The notes: generated from the letters alone by a model not told the origin. 36,074 nucleotides of DNA from an uncultured Eubacteriales bacterium (GCA_910583765.1 CAJTYS010000040.1:1-36074); one strand, 5' to 3'; counted from the first letter of the stretch, positions 7,760-16,344 are shown. A program made the numbers and translations.

Positions 7760-8560
7760 TTACTCAAATTGGCTGCCGTGAAAGTCCGATCCTCTGGTGA
7801 TATGAAGATGATGCTTTTCTGCGATTTCCACAAATCGGAGCGCCTGCTGGTGGCTGTGGTCACGGTGAAAACACTCCAACCCGCCTAGTCCTGCTTTTTT
7901 CAGTTCGCGCGTCAGCTGGTCCACATGCTCATAAAAAGCCTCGCTGCCCGGATCGCCCAAGCCTCGGATCTGGATCGGATGCGCCAGGACAGCGGTTCCA
8001 CCTGCCGCTCGAATCAAATCGATGGCTGTCTCTGTGTCCAGTTTTTCTTTTTTTACTGCTTTTGCCTTTGGTGATTCTAAAAATTTTCCTGGTATGAATG
8101 CGTCCTTTGGGACTTTGATGTACCCTTTTTTCACCATGGCTCTAGCGATGATCGGCTTGCCGATAAAGCTTTGACCTGGACGCAGCTGCAATTCGGCCGC
8201 TGTCAGGGGATATCCCATGTCTGTCAGCACTGCCAGCAGTTTTTCATTTCTTTGCTCCCGCTTTTTTCGCAGATCCCGCAAGACTTCAGCGAGCCTTTGA
8301 TTTTCAATGTCAATGTGGTATCCCAGGATATGAAGGTCTATGCCTTCCTTTGTCTTTGTGGCCAATTCGATCCCGGTGATCACCTGCAGGCCCGCTGTTT
8401 CTCCAGCGATCAATGCCTCTTTCACTCCATCTATGCCATCATGGTCTGTAATGGCAATGGTATCGTAGCCCAAGGCCTTTGCCTGTTTTACGATTTCCGC
8501 AGGAGAGATCGCGCCATCTGAAAACCATGTGTGGATATGGAAGTCTACTTTTGATTCCAT
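7760..8560 (-). CDS. PHP-domain phosphoesterase (TrpH/RNase AM-like)
   Basis: 266 residues, a single PHP domain. Metal-binding motifs are in the usual order: FHIHTWFSDG (H8, H10, D15), AITDHDG, TGIELA, LAHPIQ and the C-terminal GSDFHG. Proteins of this length and order hydrolyse nucleoside 3',5'-bisphosphates or 5' ends of short RNAs (YciV/TrpH group). This is family inference, not shown here. It begins 16 bases inside the end of the DJ-1 gene, so the two are coupled. Confidence 0.88.
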   Translation of the reverse strand: MESKVDFHIHTWFSDGAISPAEIVKQAKALGYDTIAITDHDGIDGVKEALIAGETAGLQVITGIELATKTKEGIDLHILGYHIDIENQRLAEVLRDLRKKREQRNEKLLAVLTDMGYPLTAAELQLRPGQSFIGKPIIARAMVKKGYIKVPKDAFIPGKFLESPKAKAVKKEKLDTETAIDLIRAAGGTAVLAHPIQIRGLGDPGSEAFYEHVDQLTRELKKAGLGGLECFHRDHSHQQALRFVEIAEKHHLHITRGSDFHGSQFE

Positions 8561-9099
8561 AGTAAATCTGCCGCCAACTCTTCAGCCGCAGCAGCTCCTT
8601 TCAAGAGTTCCACTAATTTGAGGGCAAAAGGCATGGCCGTGGCTGGTCCTTTGGAAGTGACGATTTTTCCGTCCACTACAACGCTGTCTGCCTGCGGCAA
8701 AGCTTTTGCCTTTGTCAGGTGATCTTCCATCCCTGGATAAATCACTGCCCGTTTCCCTTCTAACACGCCTTGCGCGGCAAAGACCATGGGTGCGGCGCAA
8801 ATTGCGGCAATGTATTTGTCGTTTTTCGCAAAGCACCGGATATGCTTGGTCAGGCCTTCATGGTCCCCCAGGTTCGCTGCCCCTGGCATGCCGCCCGGCA
8901 ATACCATCATTTCACAGCGCTCGTAATCTGTTTCTTCAAACAAGATATCTGCTTCTATCGGAACGCCATGGGTCCCTAAGACCTGTTTTTTCCCATTCAT
9001 GGAAACAGTCTGCGTCTCCAGCTCTGCTCTTCGCAGCAAATCCACGATGGTCATGGCTTCAATTTCTTCAAATCCGTCTGCCAAGTGCACATAAATCAT
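8545..9099 (-). CDS. DJ-1/PfpI (ThiJ) family protein
   Basis: 184 residues with the class I glutamine-amidotransferase-like fold. The nucleophile elbow AAICAAPMVFA gives C101, and the acidic partner is in DGFEEIEA (E12). The glycine-rich VLPGGMPGAANL is typical. Members act as deglycases/chaperones or as YajL-like thiol-stress proteins; which applies here cannot be said. A strong GGAGG site is 9 bases before the ATG. It is first gene of a two-gene unit with the PHP protein. Confidence 0.88.
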   Translation of the reverse strand: MIYVHLADGFEEIEAMTIVDLLRRAELETQTVSMNGKKQVLGTHGVPIEADILFEETDYERCEMMVLPGGMPGAANLGDHEGLTKHIRCFAKNDKYIAAICAAPMVFAAQGVLEGKRAVIYPGMEDHLTKAKALPQADSVVVDGKIVTSKGPATAMPFALKLVELLKGAAAAEELAADLLWNQK

Positions 9100-9154
9100 A
9101 ATTGTTTACCTCCATATTGTTTTATACATCTTGAAGACATTGTAACATACCTTG

Positions 9155-9190
9155 AAAAAAAAGTGTGAATGATTTCTCATTCACACTTTT
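9155..9190 (-). terminator. Terminator of the nadABC operon
   Basis: A perfect 14-bp stem (9159-9172 with 9177-9190) closes a TTTC/GAAA tetraloop and is followed on the minus strand by eight T. It starts 3 bases beyond the nadC stop codon. The A/T flanks make it potentially bidirectional, but only minus-strand transcripts reach it. Confidence 0.95.
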
Positions 9191-9193
9191 ATT

Positions 9194-10051
9194 TTATTCA
9201 GCTGGCGTTAAATTTTTCAGGGAAATATCCATGATCGGCGCACCATAAGTCAATGCGCCGGCAGAAACATAGTCCACACCAATTTCCGCGATTTCCTTTA
9301 GCCTTTCTTTTGTCACATTTCCAGAGCATTCCAGCTCCGCTTTTCCCGCAGTTCGCTCTACGGCTTCTCTCATGGTTTCGTTGTCCATGTTGTCCAGCAT
9401 GATGATGTCAGCTCCGGCTTCCAGCGCTTCGTCCAGCTGCTGCAGCGTTTCCACCTCAATCTCGATCTTGCGGACAAAAGGCGCATATTCCTTTGCCATT
9501 TCTATGGCTCTGGCCACACTGCCCGCAGCTCCAATATGATTGTCTTTCAGCAGCAATCCATCTGACAGGTTGTAGCGATGGTTCTGCCCACCGCCTGTCT
9601 TGACTGCGTATTTTTCAAAGATCCGCATGTTAGGCGTTGTCTTTCTCGTATCCAGCAGTTTTGTTTTCGTGCCTTCCAGTTCTGCTGCCATTTCATGAGT
9701 GAAGGTGGCGATGCCGCTCATGCGCTGCAGATAATTGAGCGCGGTCCGTTCTCCTGACAGGATGACCCTGATGTCTCCTGCGATCACACCGATCAAGTCA
9801 CCTGCTTTCACAGCATCTCCGTCTTTTAATTCTGTTTTGAAAATCGTTTTTTCATCCAGCAAGCAAAACACTCTGTGGAACACCTGCAAACCGCAAATGA
9901 TTCCATCCTGTTTGCATATCACTTCCGCGATCCCGTGGGTTCCTTCCCGTACTACCGCATTGGCAGAAACGTCTTCACTAGTGAGATCTTCCTGCAAAGC
10001 ACTGAGAAGATAAGGATCCACATTAATCTTCATGGTGACACCATTGATCAT
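9194..10051 (-). CDS. nadC: Nicotinate-nucleotide pyrophosphorylase (quinolinate phosphoribosyltransferase)
   Basis: 285 residues from the ATG at 10051, chosen because GAAGGGATGAG precedes it; an ATG at 10033 is the other possibility. It converts quinolinate and PRPP to nicotinate mononucleotide, the last step of the three-gene pathway encoded here. Visible motifs are LSGERTALNYLQRMSGIAT, the basic substrate site DTRKTTPNMR, KTGGGQNHRYNLSDGLLLKDNHI, and the barrel strands with EIEVET and IMLDNM. It overlaps the nadB stop by 29 bases. Confidence 0.96.
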   Translation of the reverse strand: MINGVTMKINVDPYLLSALQEDLTSEDVSANAVVREGTHGIAEVICKQDGIICGLQVFHRVFCLLDEKTIFKTELKDGDAVKAGDLIGVIAGDIRVILSGERTALNYLQRMSGIATFTHEMAAELEGTKTKLLDTRKTTPNMRIFEKYAVKTGGGQNHRYNLSDGLLLKDNHIGAAGSVARAIEMAKEYAPFVRKIEIEVETLQQLDEALEAGADIIMLDNMDNETMREAVERTAGKAELECSGNVTKERLKEIAEIGVDYVSAGALTYGAPIMDISLKNLTPAE

Positions 10052-11336
10052 AAAAATTCTCATCCCTTCTTTTGATTTCATTCATGATCAGCTGTTGGTT
10101 AGCCTTCCTCCAGCTTTCTTCATCTTCATATTGACTCAAATCGACTTGTTTTGTCCCAAATTGGATTCCCGACACTGTTTCTTTTATTTTTGCCGCAGCT
10201 CGTTCCGCGAACACCAACCCCTCCAACAGAGAATTGCTGGCTAACCTGTTGGCCCCGTGGACGCCATTGCACCCTGTTTCGCCTACAGCGTACAGGTTTT
10301 CCATGGATGTTTCGGCATAAGTGTTGGTTTCAATGCCGCCCATGAGATAATGCTGGGCTGGCGTGACTGGTATGGGTTCTTTGCACAGATCATACCCTTC
10401 TTCCAGGCACTTTTCATAAATGTTCGGAAATCGGCTTCGTATCCAATCCTCTGGTTTTCCCACCAGGGAAAGGTACACGCAGTCGCTGTGGGTTTTCTCC
10501 ATTTCTTCCTGGATCTTGGCGGAAACCACGTCCCGAGGAAGCAGTTCGTTGACAAATCGCTCACCTTTATTATTCATGAGCACTGCGCCTTCTCCTCTCA
10601 CGGATTCAGAAATCAGGAATCCTCTGCCTGGCTTCTTTGAGTACAAGACAGTAGGATGGATCTGCACGTAATTCAAGTTTTTTAATTGAATGCCGTGTTT
10701 TGCCGCGAGCGCAAAGCTGTCTCCCGTGATATGGGGAAAATTCGTGGAGTGGTCAAAGAGGCCGCCCATTCCTCCTGTGGCCAGGACTACGGATTTTGCA
10801 AAAATTTGTTTGATCGCTCCTGACGGTTCCTTTGCGATGATCCCTATGCAGCGTTCCTCTTCTATGACTAAATCCATCATCAGAGTATACTCGCAGATTT
10901 CAATATGATCCCGCTTTTTTGCCGCAGCGATCAATTTGCTGGTGATTTCTTTTCCAGTGATATCTTTGTGGTGCAGGATCCGATACGTGCTGTGAGCGCC
11001 TTCTCTGGTGTAATCCAGCGCTCCGTCTTCCTTTCTGTCGAACTCCACGCCATAGGAAATCAGCTTTTTGTTGACTCCTGGTGCGCCTTCGATCATGCAC
11101 CTGACAGATTCTCTGCTGTTTTCATATTTACCAGCTTTCAGAGTATCCTCAAAAAAAGATTCAAAATCGCTGTCTTCTTTCAATGTGCAGATGCCGCCCT
11201 GCGCTAAATAGGAGTTGCTGTTTTCCGTTCTATCCTTTGTAATCATCAAAACCTCCATGTCTTGGGGAAGGCTGAGGGCCGCGAACATGCCAGAAGCTCC
11301 CGTGCCTACGATGATTACATCATATTTGCTTTTCAT
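10023..11336 (-). CDS. nadB: L-aspartate oxidase
   Basis: 437 residues. The FAD-binding Rossmann motif GTGASGMFAAL is at the N-terminus, followed by SYLAQGGICT and the succinate-dehydrogenase-family motifs HRTYRILHHKD-like (here HSTYRILHHKDITGKEI), VLATGGMGGLFDHSTN, and YAVGETGCNGVHGANRLASNSLLEGLVF. It oxidises aspartate to iminoaspartate, which NadA uses. It lacks most of the long C-terminal helical domain of the enteric enzyme (about 540 residues), as do many clostridial NadB proteins. The central FAD and substrate residues look intact. Confidence 0.95.
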   Translation of the reverse strand: MKSKYDVIIVGTGASGMFAALSLPQDMEVLMITKDRTENSNSYLAQGGICTLKEDSDFESFFEDTLKAGKYENSRESVRCMIEGAPGVNKKLISYGVEFDRKEDGALDYTREGAHSTYRILHHKDITGKEITSKLIAAAKKRDHIEICEYTLMMDLVIEEERCIGIIAKEPSGAIKQIFAKSVVLATGGMGGLFDHSTNFPHITGDSFALAAKHGIQLKNLNYVQIHPTVLYSKKPGRGFLISESVRGEGAVLMNNKGERFVNELLPRDVVSAKIQEEMEKTHSDCVYLSLVGKPEDWIRSRFPNIYEKCLEEGYDLCKEPIPVTPAQHYLMGGIETNTYAETSMENLYAVGETGCNGVHGANRLASNSLLEGLVFAERAAAKIKETVSGIQFGTKQVDLSQYEDEESWRKANQQLIMNEIKRRDENFYDQWCHHED

Positions 11337-11420
11337 AATGATCTCCCAATTGCGATCGTTTGCTTTATATTATTTTTTCTATTATGTAGGAAGGATCTCC
11401 TGCAAGGATCGTTTCCTTGA

Positions 11421-12329
11421 CTACTTTGCCAGTTCCAGCATGCGGCTCAGAGGTTTCTGCGCCTCTTTTCTGATGTCTTCCTGCATTTCTACGGCCTGAT
11501 CCATGTGTTCCAGAGCATGAAGCACTTTTTCCAAAGTAACCCGTTTCATGCCTTCGCAGATCTGCTGCTCTTTGGCCGCATGGAAGGTTTTGTCAGGGTT
11601 GTTTTTCCGCAGCTCGTAGAACACGCCTGTTTCTGTGCAAATGATGAATTCCCGTGCGCTGCTCTCGCCAGCTCTTGTGATGATGCCGGAGGTGCTGCCA
11701 ATGTAGTCGGCTTCTTCTAACACCTCCATGGTGCATTCCGGATGGGCCAGCACTTCTGCCTGGGGCCACTTTTGCTTCGCGTCCAGCACGTCTTGCTTTG
11801 TGATCTCCTTATGCACGTAGCAATATCCATCATTGAAGATGAAATTTTTGTCCGGCAATTTGGAAGCAATGTACCTCCCTAAGTTTTCGTCAGGAACAAA
11901 CAGAATGTTCTTGTTTGGCAGCGCGTTCACGATTTTCATGGCATTGGAAGATGTCACGCACACATCGCAGTGCCGCTTTAAATCCGCGGTGGAGTTTATG
12001 TAGCATACGACTGCCAGGTCCTCATATTCTTTTCTAGCTTTTTCAATGCGCTCTACCGCGCCCATGTGGGCCATTGGGCAATCAGCCTCCGCATCCGGCA
12101 TCAGCACCAGCTTGTCCGGATTGAGGATTTTTGCGCTTTCACCCATGAAGGACACGCCACAGAACAGAATCACCTTTTCTTTCGCCTCTACTGCTTTTTC
12201 ACTGAGGTAGTAAGAATCGCCCACACAGTCGGCGATTTTCTGAACCTCTTCATCTACGTAATAATGCGCTAGAATCAGCACATCCTTTTCTTCTTTTAAT
12301 CGTTTTATCCGATTCTCGATTTCTGTCAT
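11421..12329 (-). CDS. nadA: Quinolinate synthase A
   Basis: 302 residues from the ATG at 12329, which has GGAGAGGAAC directly upstream; an in-frame extension further upstream crosses the promoter and is rejected. It condenses iminoaspartate and dihydroxyacetone phosphate to quinolinate with a [4Fe-4S] cluster. The expected three cluster cysteines are C84 (DCPMAHM), C170 (GYCYVH) and C258 (ICEGMK). Active-site stretches LILAHYYVDEEVQ, VTSSNA and HPECTMEV are present. This is first gene of nadA-nadB-nadC. Confidence 0.96.
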   Translation of the reverse strand: MTEIENRIKRLKEEKDVLILAHYYVDEEVQKIADCVGDSYYLSEKAVEAKEKVILFCGVSFMGESAKILNPDKLVLMPDAEADCPMAHMGAVERIEKARKEYEDLAVVCYINSTADLKRHCDVCVTSSNAMKIVNALPNKNILFVPDENLGRYIASKLPDKNFIFNDGYCYVHKEITKQDVLDAKQKWPQAEVLAHPECTMEVLEEADYIGSTSGIITRAGESSAREFIICTETGVFYELRKNNPDKTFHAAKEQQICEGMKRVTLEKVLHALEHMDQAVEMQEDIRKEAQKPLSRMLELAK

Positions 12330-12346
12330 TGTTCCTCTCCTAAGTT

Positions 12347-12398
12347 TTACTATGAAACATACTAATTCTACTATTGCATATTTTGGTGGAAGTGTCAA
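12347..12398 (-). promoter_or_regulatory. Likely nadA promoter with a palindrome at the start site
   Basis: A perfect -35 TTGACA (12393-12398) is followed after 17 bases by a poor -10 AATAGT (12370-12375). Directly downstream lies a palindrome of about 19 bases (12347-12365; TTAGTATG, 3-base centre, CATAGTAA, one mismatched pair). Weak -10 plus operator-like repeat suggests a regulated promoter, possibly by an NAD-responsive repressor; the regulator is inference. Confidence 0.4.
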
Positions 12399-12432
12399 GG
12401 CTTTTTTCGTGGTTCTCCAGGGTAAACGATGA

Positions 12433-12473
12433 CCTCCACAAGCTCTTTTTCTTTGAAAAGGAGTTTATGGAGG
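12433..12473 (-). terminator. Hairpin after the chemoreceptor gene, possible terminator
   Basis: Arms CCTCCATAAACTCCTTTT and AAAAGAGCTTGTGGAGG-like (imperfect, about 14 pairs) close a short loop about 50 bases past the stop codon. No T run follows on either strand, so termination is uncertain. Confidence 0.35.
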
Positions 12474-12522
12474 CCCTTTGTGACATACCGATGTTTCGCA
12501 GAACTTGTGACCAATTCTTTTT

Positions 12523-14178
12523 TTAAGATCTTAATTTGAATTCTCTGACCAAACCATCCAGCCGCTTCGCCACAGTGGACATTTCCTGACTGGAAGCCGC
12601 GCTTTCCTCAAGGGTTGCTGAATTGGAATTGATCACAGAGGCGATCTGAGAGACGCCTTCCGTGACTGTCGCGATGGAGACCGCTTCTTCTGACGCGATA
12701 TCTGAAATATTGCCGATGGTTCTCGTGAATTCTCTGGCGTGTTCCACAGTGGTCTCCAGATTTTCCGCGGTCTCGTTGGCGATGTTCACGCCTTTTTCGA
12801 TAGCTGTGATGGAGCTGTTTATCAGGGCTGCCGTGTCCTGGGATGCCTGTGCGCTCCTTGACGCCAGGCTTCTGACTTCATCAGCGACCACAGCGAACCC
12901 TTTTCCGGCTTCACCGGCCCGCGCTGCCTCTACCGCGGCGTTCAATGCCAAGATGTTTGTCTGGAACGAGATGTCCTCGATCGTATGTATGATTTTTTCT
13001 ATTTCTTTTGAATGCTGATTCATTTCCTTCATGGCCAGGACGAGTTCTTCCATTTTCCGGTTGCTATCCAACATTTCTTCACTGACATGATCTGCCTGGA
13101 GTTTCGCGTCCTCAGCAACAGAAGCAGTTTCCTTTACCTGCTGGGAAATTTCGTTAAGCGTGGAAGCCAGCCCTTCTGACGTGCTTGCCTGCTCGGTTGA
13201 GCCCTGTGCCAGAAGATGCGTGTTTCCCGTCAATTGCTCAGAAGCGCCCTTCACTGAAAACGAAGCATCCTGAATCTTGCCAAACGCATTGTTAAGGGAC
13301 TCTACCAATGAAAGGATGGATTTCTGAATCAAAGAAAATTCTCCCTTGAACGCGTCTTGATATTCGATGTTCAAGTCTCCCTCTGCCAATTTCTCCATGG
13401 ATTGCTGAATGGTCCTGACATATGACGCAAGCTCTGAGACAGAAGTATTTAACGCGCCTGCCAATTCGCCGACCTCATTATCGCTTTGGAAATCGATCTG
13501 GAAACTCAGATCGCCTTCCGCTAGTTTTTTGCTATCTGCTGTGATCAAAATCAATGGATTGATCACACCTTTTGTCACATATGTAATCAGGATCACGCAA
13601 ATAACAATGATCAGCAAGATCGCGATGCTTACAACGATAAATGTATTTCTGACCGTGCGGTCCATTTCCGCTTTCGCTTCAGCGATCATTCCCTGTTCGA
13701 TTTCAATGACACTGTCCAGCTTTTCAACTAATTGCGCGATATTGCCTTTGATGGTATTGACGTACAAATCTCCGACAGCTGCTTCATTCTTTTTTTTCAA
13801 ATTCAAAGCTTCTTCAGCGGACGCATGAATCTCTTTGTGAAGGCCTTTCATCTCTTCTCTCAGCTGCTCGACCTTCTCATTCCCCGAATTTTCTCCAGAA
13901 TACAGCCATTTGCCCAATACGCAGCTTGTATCGTCCTTGCTGCCTGTGAATTCTGTACCAAAGTTCAAGGCTGATCCAAGATTTTCAACCCAAGAATAAT
14001 GTCCTTTTTCGCTTTCCAGCGCTGTGGCGTATAATTGCGTTGCCTTACTGATCTCCTTGTTGTTGTTTTCTATTTTCCCCAAACCGCTGACAACACAGAC
14101 CGTAAGCAGGATAATAGCTAGAAACACAACGATGATCAGGATCCCTATTTTTGTTTTAATACTGTTTTTATTTTTCAT
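12523..14178 (-). CDS. Methyl-accepting chemotaxis protein with an extracellular CZB-like sensor
   Basis: 551 residues from the ATG at 14178 (GAGGAG just upstream; an ATG at 14190 is the alternative). TM1 spans about 11-32 and TM2 about 179-201, then a HAMP domain (about 206-255) and the signalling hairpin with the invariant tip region SFQTNILALNAAVEAARAGE and GFAVVADEVRSLA. The outside loop carries the chemoreceptor zinc-binding pattern: H60 in GHYSW, C86 in SCVLGKWLY, and H114/H118 in LHKEIH. CZB domains usually sit in the cytoplasm, so this placement is notable. Methylation helices flank the tip. No other che genes are in the window, so it is an orphan receptor. Confidence 0.9.
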   Translation of the reverse strand: MKNKNSIKTKIGILIIVVFLAIILLTVCVVSGLGKIENNNKEISKATQLYATALESEKGHYSWVENLGSALNFGTEFTGSKDDTSCVLGKWLYSGENSGNEKVEQLREEMKGLHKEIHASAEEALNLKKKNEAAVGDLYVNTIKGNIAQLVEKLDSVIEIEQGMIAEAKAEMDRTVRNTFIVVSIAILLIIVICVILITYVTKGVINPLILITADSKKLAEGDLSFQIDFQSDNEVGELAGALNTSVSELASYVRTIQQSMEKLAEGDLNIEYQDAFKGEFSLIQKSILSLVESLNNAFGKIQDASFSVKGASEQLTGNTHLLAQGSTEQASTSEGLASTLNEISQQVKETASVAEDAKLQADHVSEEMLDSNRKMEELVLAMKEMNQHSKEIEKIIHTIEDISFQTNILALNAAVEAARAGEAGKGFAVVADEVRSLASRSAQASQDTAALINSSITAIEKGVNIANETAENLETTVEHAREFTRTIGNISDIASEEAVSIATVTEGVSQIASVINSNSATLEESAASSQEMSTVAKRLDGLVREFKLRS

Positions 14179-14210
14179 TTTGCTCCTCATATGCCTTTTC
14201 TTTTTAATGT

Positions 14211-14239
14211 ATCATATTTTTTTGTCCACTGCAATTCAA
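14211..14239 (-). promoter_or_regulatory. Promoter of the chemoreceptor gene
   Basis: On the minus strand, -35 TTGAAT (14234-14239), a 17-base spacer and -10 TATGAT (14211-14216), about 30 bases before the start codon. It is a SigA-type promoter and not the flagellar SigD type. Confidence 0.6.
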
Positions 14240-14250
14240 ATTATGATATT

Positions 14251-14493
14251 TTATGAAAGCATCTCCACTTGACACCCATTCTTTTTGCTCTTGCCATCAT
14301 ATCCGACCCCCACTAGCAGGATCCGGCCTGTGTATCGCGCGTCTTTTGCACAGGAATTTTCTTGATCGGATGGGACCCTATGGCACTCTGGCGCCCCTTC
14401 TCTGTGATTTCCATAGGGCATTTTCAATGAAACATTATCCGATCCGACAGCGATACTGGATCTCCCGCAGCTCTTTACCACCGATATTGTCAT
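14251..14493 (-). other. Doubtful 80-residue ORF, possible gene remnant
   Basis: An open frame on the minus strand with a C-terminus ARYTGRILLVGVGYDGKSKK that reads like real protein, while its N-terminal part is low in structure. No Shine-Dalgarno is visible. It may be the decayed 3' end of a larger gene. I cannot name a family. The stretch 14240-14699 otherwise holds only the left part of the mobile scar, including a short ATG-GAGATTATCATTAAGG reading frame that stops after eight codons. Confidence 0.25.
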
Positions 14494-14699
14494 CTAGATA
14501 ATCGCCGCTGGCTTTGAATCCCCTGTGAAAAGATAAGAAAGGCGGAAGATAGAAAAATTTGATTGACTTATAAGCTATCAAACAGCCCTGCTACGGAGCG
14601 TTGCCTTTATGAAAATGAGCGTTTCTTGCAATGGAGTGTTATGGAGATTATCATTAAGGAGGCAGCAAAAAGCTGACTTAATTTTCGGAGGATTATAAA

Positions 14700-15356
14700 A
14701 TGGCAAAAAAAGATGAAACAGGAATTACATTAGGCGAAAAATTAAAGTCCGCACGGAAAAGAGCAGAACTTACACAAGAGCAGTTGGCAGAGAAGCTTTT
14801 AGTATCACGGCAGGCAATTACAAAATGGGAAGCCGACAAAGGAATGCCCGATATAGAAAATCTCAAACAGCTTTCCAAACGCCTTGATATCAGTATTGAT
14901 TATCTTCTTGATAGCGGAGAAAATATTGATTTGTCTGTTATGCGAGAAGAAATCAATCTTGATGATTATACTTATACTCGGAAATTTAAGGGGAGATGGA
15001 GCAAAAAGTCAGGTAAAAAGGATATGGTTGTAATGGAAAAATATCCAAATGCTGAAATACATGGTCTCTTAGGTAAGCAGATACTCACCAAAGGAGAGAA
15101 AATCACAGATAATGCAATAGGTTTTTTAACAGATGCACCATTTGGAATACCAGAATTGCTTAACGGTATCAAAAATACAGATAAAGAATTTTATCTTGTC
15201 AATCAATCGGACAAACAATTTTTTGTAATCGTGACCGATGAATTTATTGAAAGCAGACAGCTTGCTAAAAAAATTGCGGATAAGAAATTTTCGATTGGGA
15301 ATTTTTCATTTGTTGATTGTGGTATCATTTCTAATTTTGAGAGTATGAAAAAATGA
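14700..15356 (+). CDS. XRE-family transcriptional regulator with an unknown C-terminal domain
   Basis: 218 residues. The helix-turn-helix occupies about residues 10-65 (LGEKLKSARKRAELTQEQLAEKLLVSRQAITKWEADKGMPDIENLKQLS), a standard Cro/CI-type domain. Residues 85-218 form a separate lysine-rich domain (HGLLGKQILTKGEKITDNAIGFLTDAPFGIPELL) that I do not recognise; it may sense a ligand or protein. GGAGG is placed 9 bases before the ATG. Its stop overlaps the start of the KTR pseudogene as ATGA. Codon use is AT-rich compared with flanking genes, supporting transfer. Confidence 0.85.
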   Translation: MAKKDETGITLGEKLKSARKRAELTQEQLAEKLLVSRQAITKWEADKGMPDIENLKQLSKRLDISIDYLLDSGENIDLSVMREEINLDDYTYTRKFKGRWSKKSGKKDMVVMEKYPNAEIHGLLGKQILTKGEKITDNAIGFLTDAPFGIPELLNGIKNTDKEFYLVNQSDKQFFVIVTDEFIESRQLAKKIADKKFSIGNFSFVDCGIISNFESMKK

Positions 15357-15546
15357 TAACCAATCATAAAAAGCCATACAATGTGGAATGAATACTCTGC
15401 CCTGTTTGTGGTAGTAAAACCCATGACAGAATTAGAGAAGATACTGTCCAAAAAACCATCTTCTCTATTGCCCGAAGCGCAAGCAGAAAACTTCAATCGA
15501 AGTAGGGGATTTACAAGTAACCGCCATCAAAGAACCAGACGCTTAA
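15353..15546 (+). pseudogene. Cysteine-rich KTR-type small protein, broken
   Basis: Three pieces of one protein can be joined: MITNHKKPYNVE, then a TGA at 15389-15391 where tryptophan is expected, then ILCPVCGSKTHDRIREDTV, then a frameshift at about 15449 (one base lost before an A run), then NHLLYCPKRKQKTSIEVGDL ending IKEPDA and TAA at 15544. The second zinc-finger half has CPKR instead of CPKC, a third lesion. The product would have been about 64 residues with two CPxC knuckles. The decay shows the element is old and no longer maintained. Confidence 0.75.
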
Positions 15547-15669
15547 GACGCAGATCCGATGAACGAGTGAGCAAAATCACCGTTTGTCGGTTCTTTCTTT
15601 GACCGGACAAGCCCGCCAAATAAAAAACGAGGTTCTGTGGGCTATATTGCTATGTTCGATTTTGCGCTT

Positions 15670-16242
15670 TCATCGCTGTTTTTCCCTGATCAATGCCTGT
15701 TTTAGAAAGGCTTCATAGGCCATTTCCTGCTGCGTAAAAATCTCTTCCGCAGAAATCCCTGGAGTGGTCATGGAAAAGATCGTGCCCAGACCCATCGTGT
15801 AAATCAACATGTGCAAATGCAGCTGCTTGGCCTGCTGCGGACTGATCTCCAGCTGTTCCGCGATGACTGCCGCCACCTGGGGATCGGTTTCGGACTCGTA
15901 CAAATCGTCCAGCGAGGCGACCCCATTTCTCTGGCACAGGATAAAGATCTTAAAAAGATGCGGCTCTTCCCTTGTCAATTGGATATATGCCTGGCCCGTT
16001 CCGCGAAACAAATCGTCCTGATCCACATGCTCTGCCACATACGCCTTTACAAAACATTTGACTTTTTGCTCCACATCTTGGCGCAGGCCTTCCATATTGC
16101 TGCAATAGCTGTAGATGGGCTGCACGGAACAGCCTAGCTTTTCTGCGATGTTTTTCACTAAGACCTGCTCCATCCCGCCTGTTCTGGCGATTTCAAAAGC
16201 AGCGTCCACTACCATTTCTTTTGTGATCCTTTGTTTGGGCAT
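15670..16242 (-). CDS. TetR/AcrR-family transcriptional regulator
   Basis: 190 residues. The N-terminal helix-turn-helix is clear (ITKEMVVDAAFEIARTGGMEQVLVKNIAEKLGCSVQPIYSYCSNMEGL, about 5-53) and the C-terminal two thirds are helical, as in ligand-binding TetR domains (WHG-like). It would repress its own or neighbouring genes when unliganded; the target is unknown. GGAGAG precedes the ATG. A consensus promoter lies at 16316-16344. The nearest candidates for control are the ECF transporter and aminotransferase genes upstream. Confidence 0.9.
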   Translation of the reverse strand: MPKQRITKEMVVDAAFEIARTGGMEQVLVKNIAEKLGCSVQPIYSYCSNMEGLRQDVEQKVKCFVKAYVAEHVDQDDLFRGTGQAYIQLTREEPHLFKIFILCQRNGVASLDDLYESETDPQVAAVIAEQLEISPQQAKQLHLHMLIYTMGLGTIFSMTTPGISAEEIFTQQEMAYEAFLKQALIREKQR

Positions 16243-16315
16243 GTTTCTCTCCTATCCGGTTTACCGCGTTTCTTAGCTCATCCTTAGCTGTTCTCTGTCA
16301 GCTGTTGATAAACGG

Positions 16316-16344
16316 ATTATATAAAAGGTTTCGTTTCTTGTCAA
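16316..16344 (-). promoter_or_regulatory. Promoter of the TetR gene
   Basis: A full consensus on the minus strand: TTGACA (16339-16344), 17 bases, TATAAT (16316-16321). The leader of about 70 bases contains several CAGCT/AGCTG repeats (about 16270-16305) that could be an autoregulatory operator, though they do not form one clean palindrome. Confidence 0.8.

Larger units (their letters stand above)
14540..15665 (+). mobile_element. Remnant of an integrative element
   Basis: The only sizeable plus-strand coding stretch of the chromosomal part. It is AT-richer than its neighbours, holds an XRE regulator overlapping a broken cysteine-rich KTR gene (small proteins I recall as cargo of Tn916-like conjugative elements), and has no neighbour-related function. 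Boundaries are estimates: no terminal repeats, integrase or relaxase were found. Confidence 0.4.

Noticed and set aside
10052..10081. A start for NadC ten codons further upstream
   Set aside because: The GAAGGGATGAG site favours the ATG at 10051, and known NadC proteins lack the extra MKSKEGMRIF.
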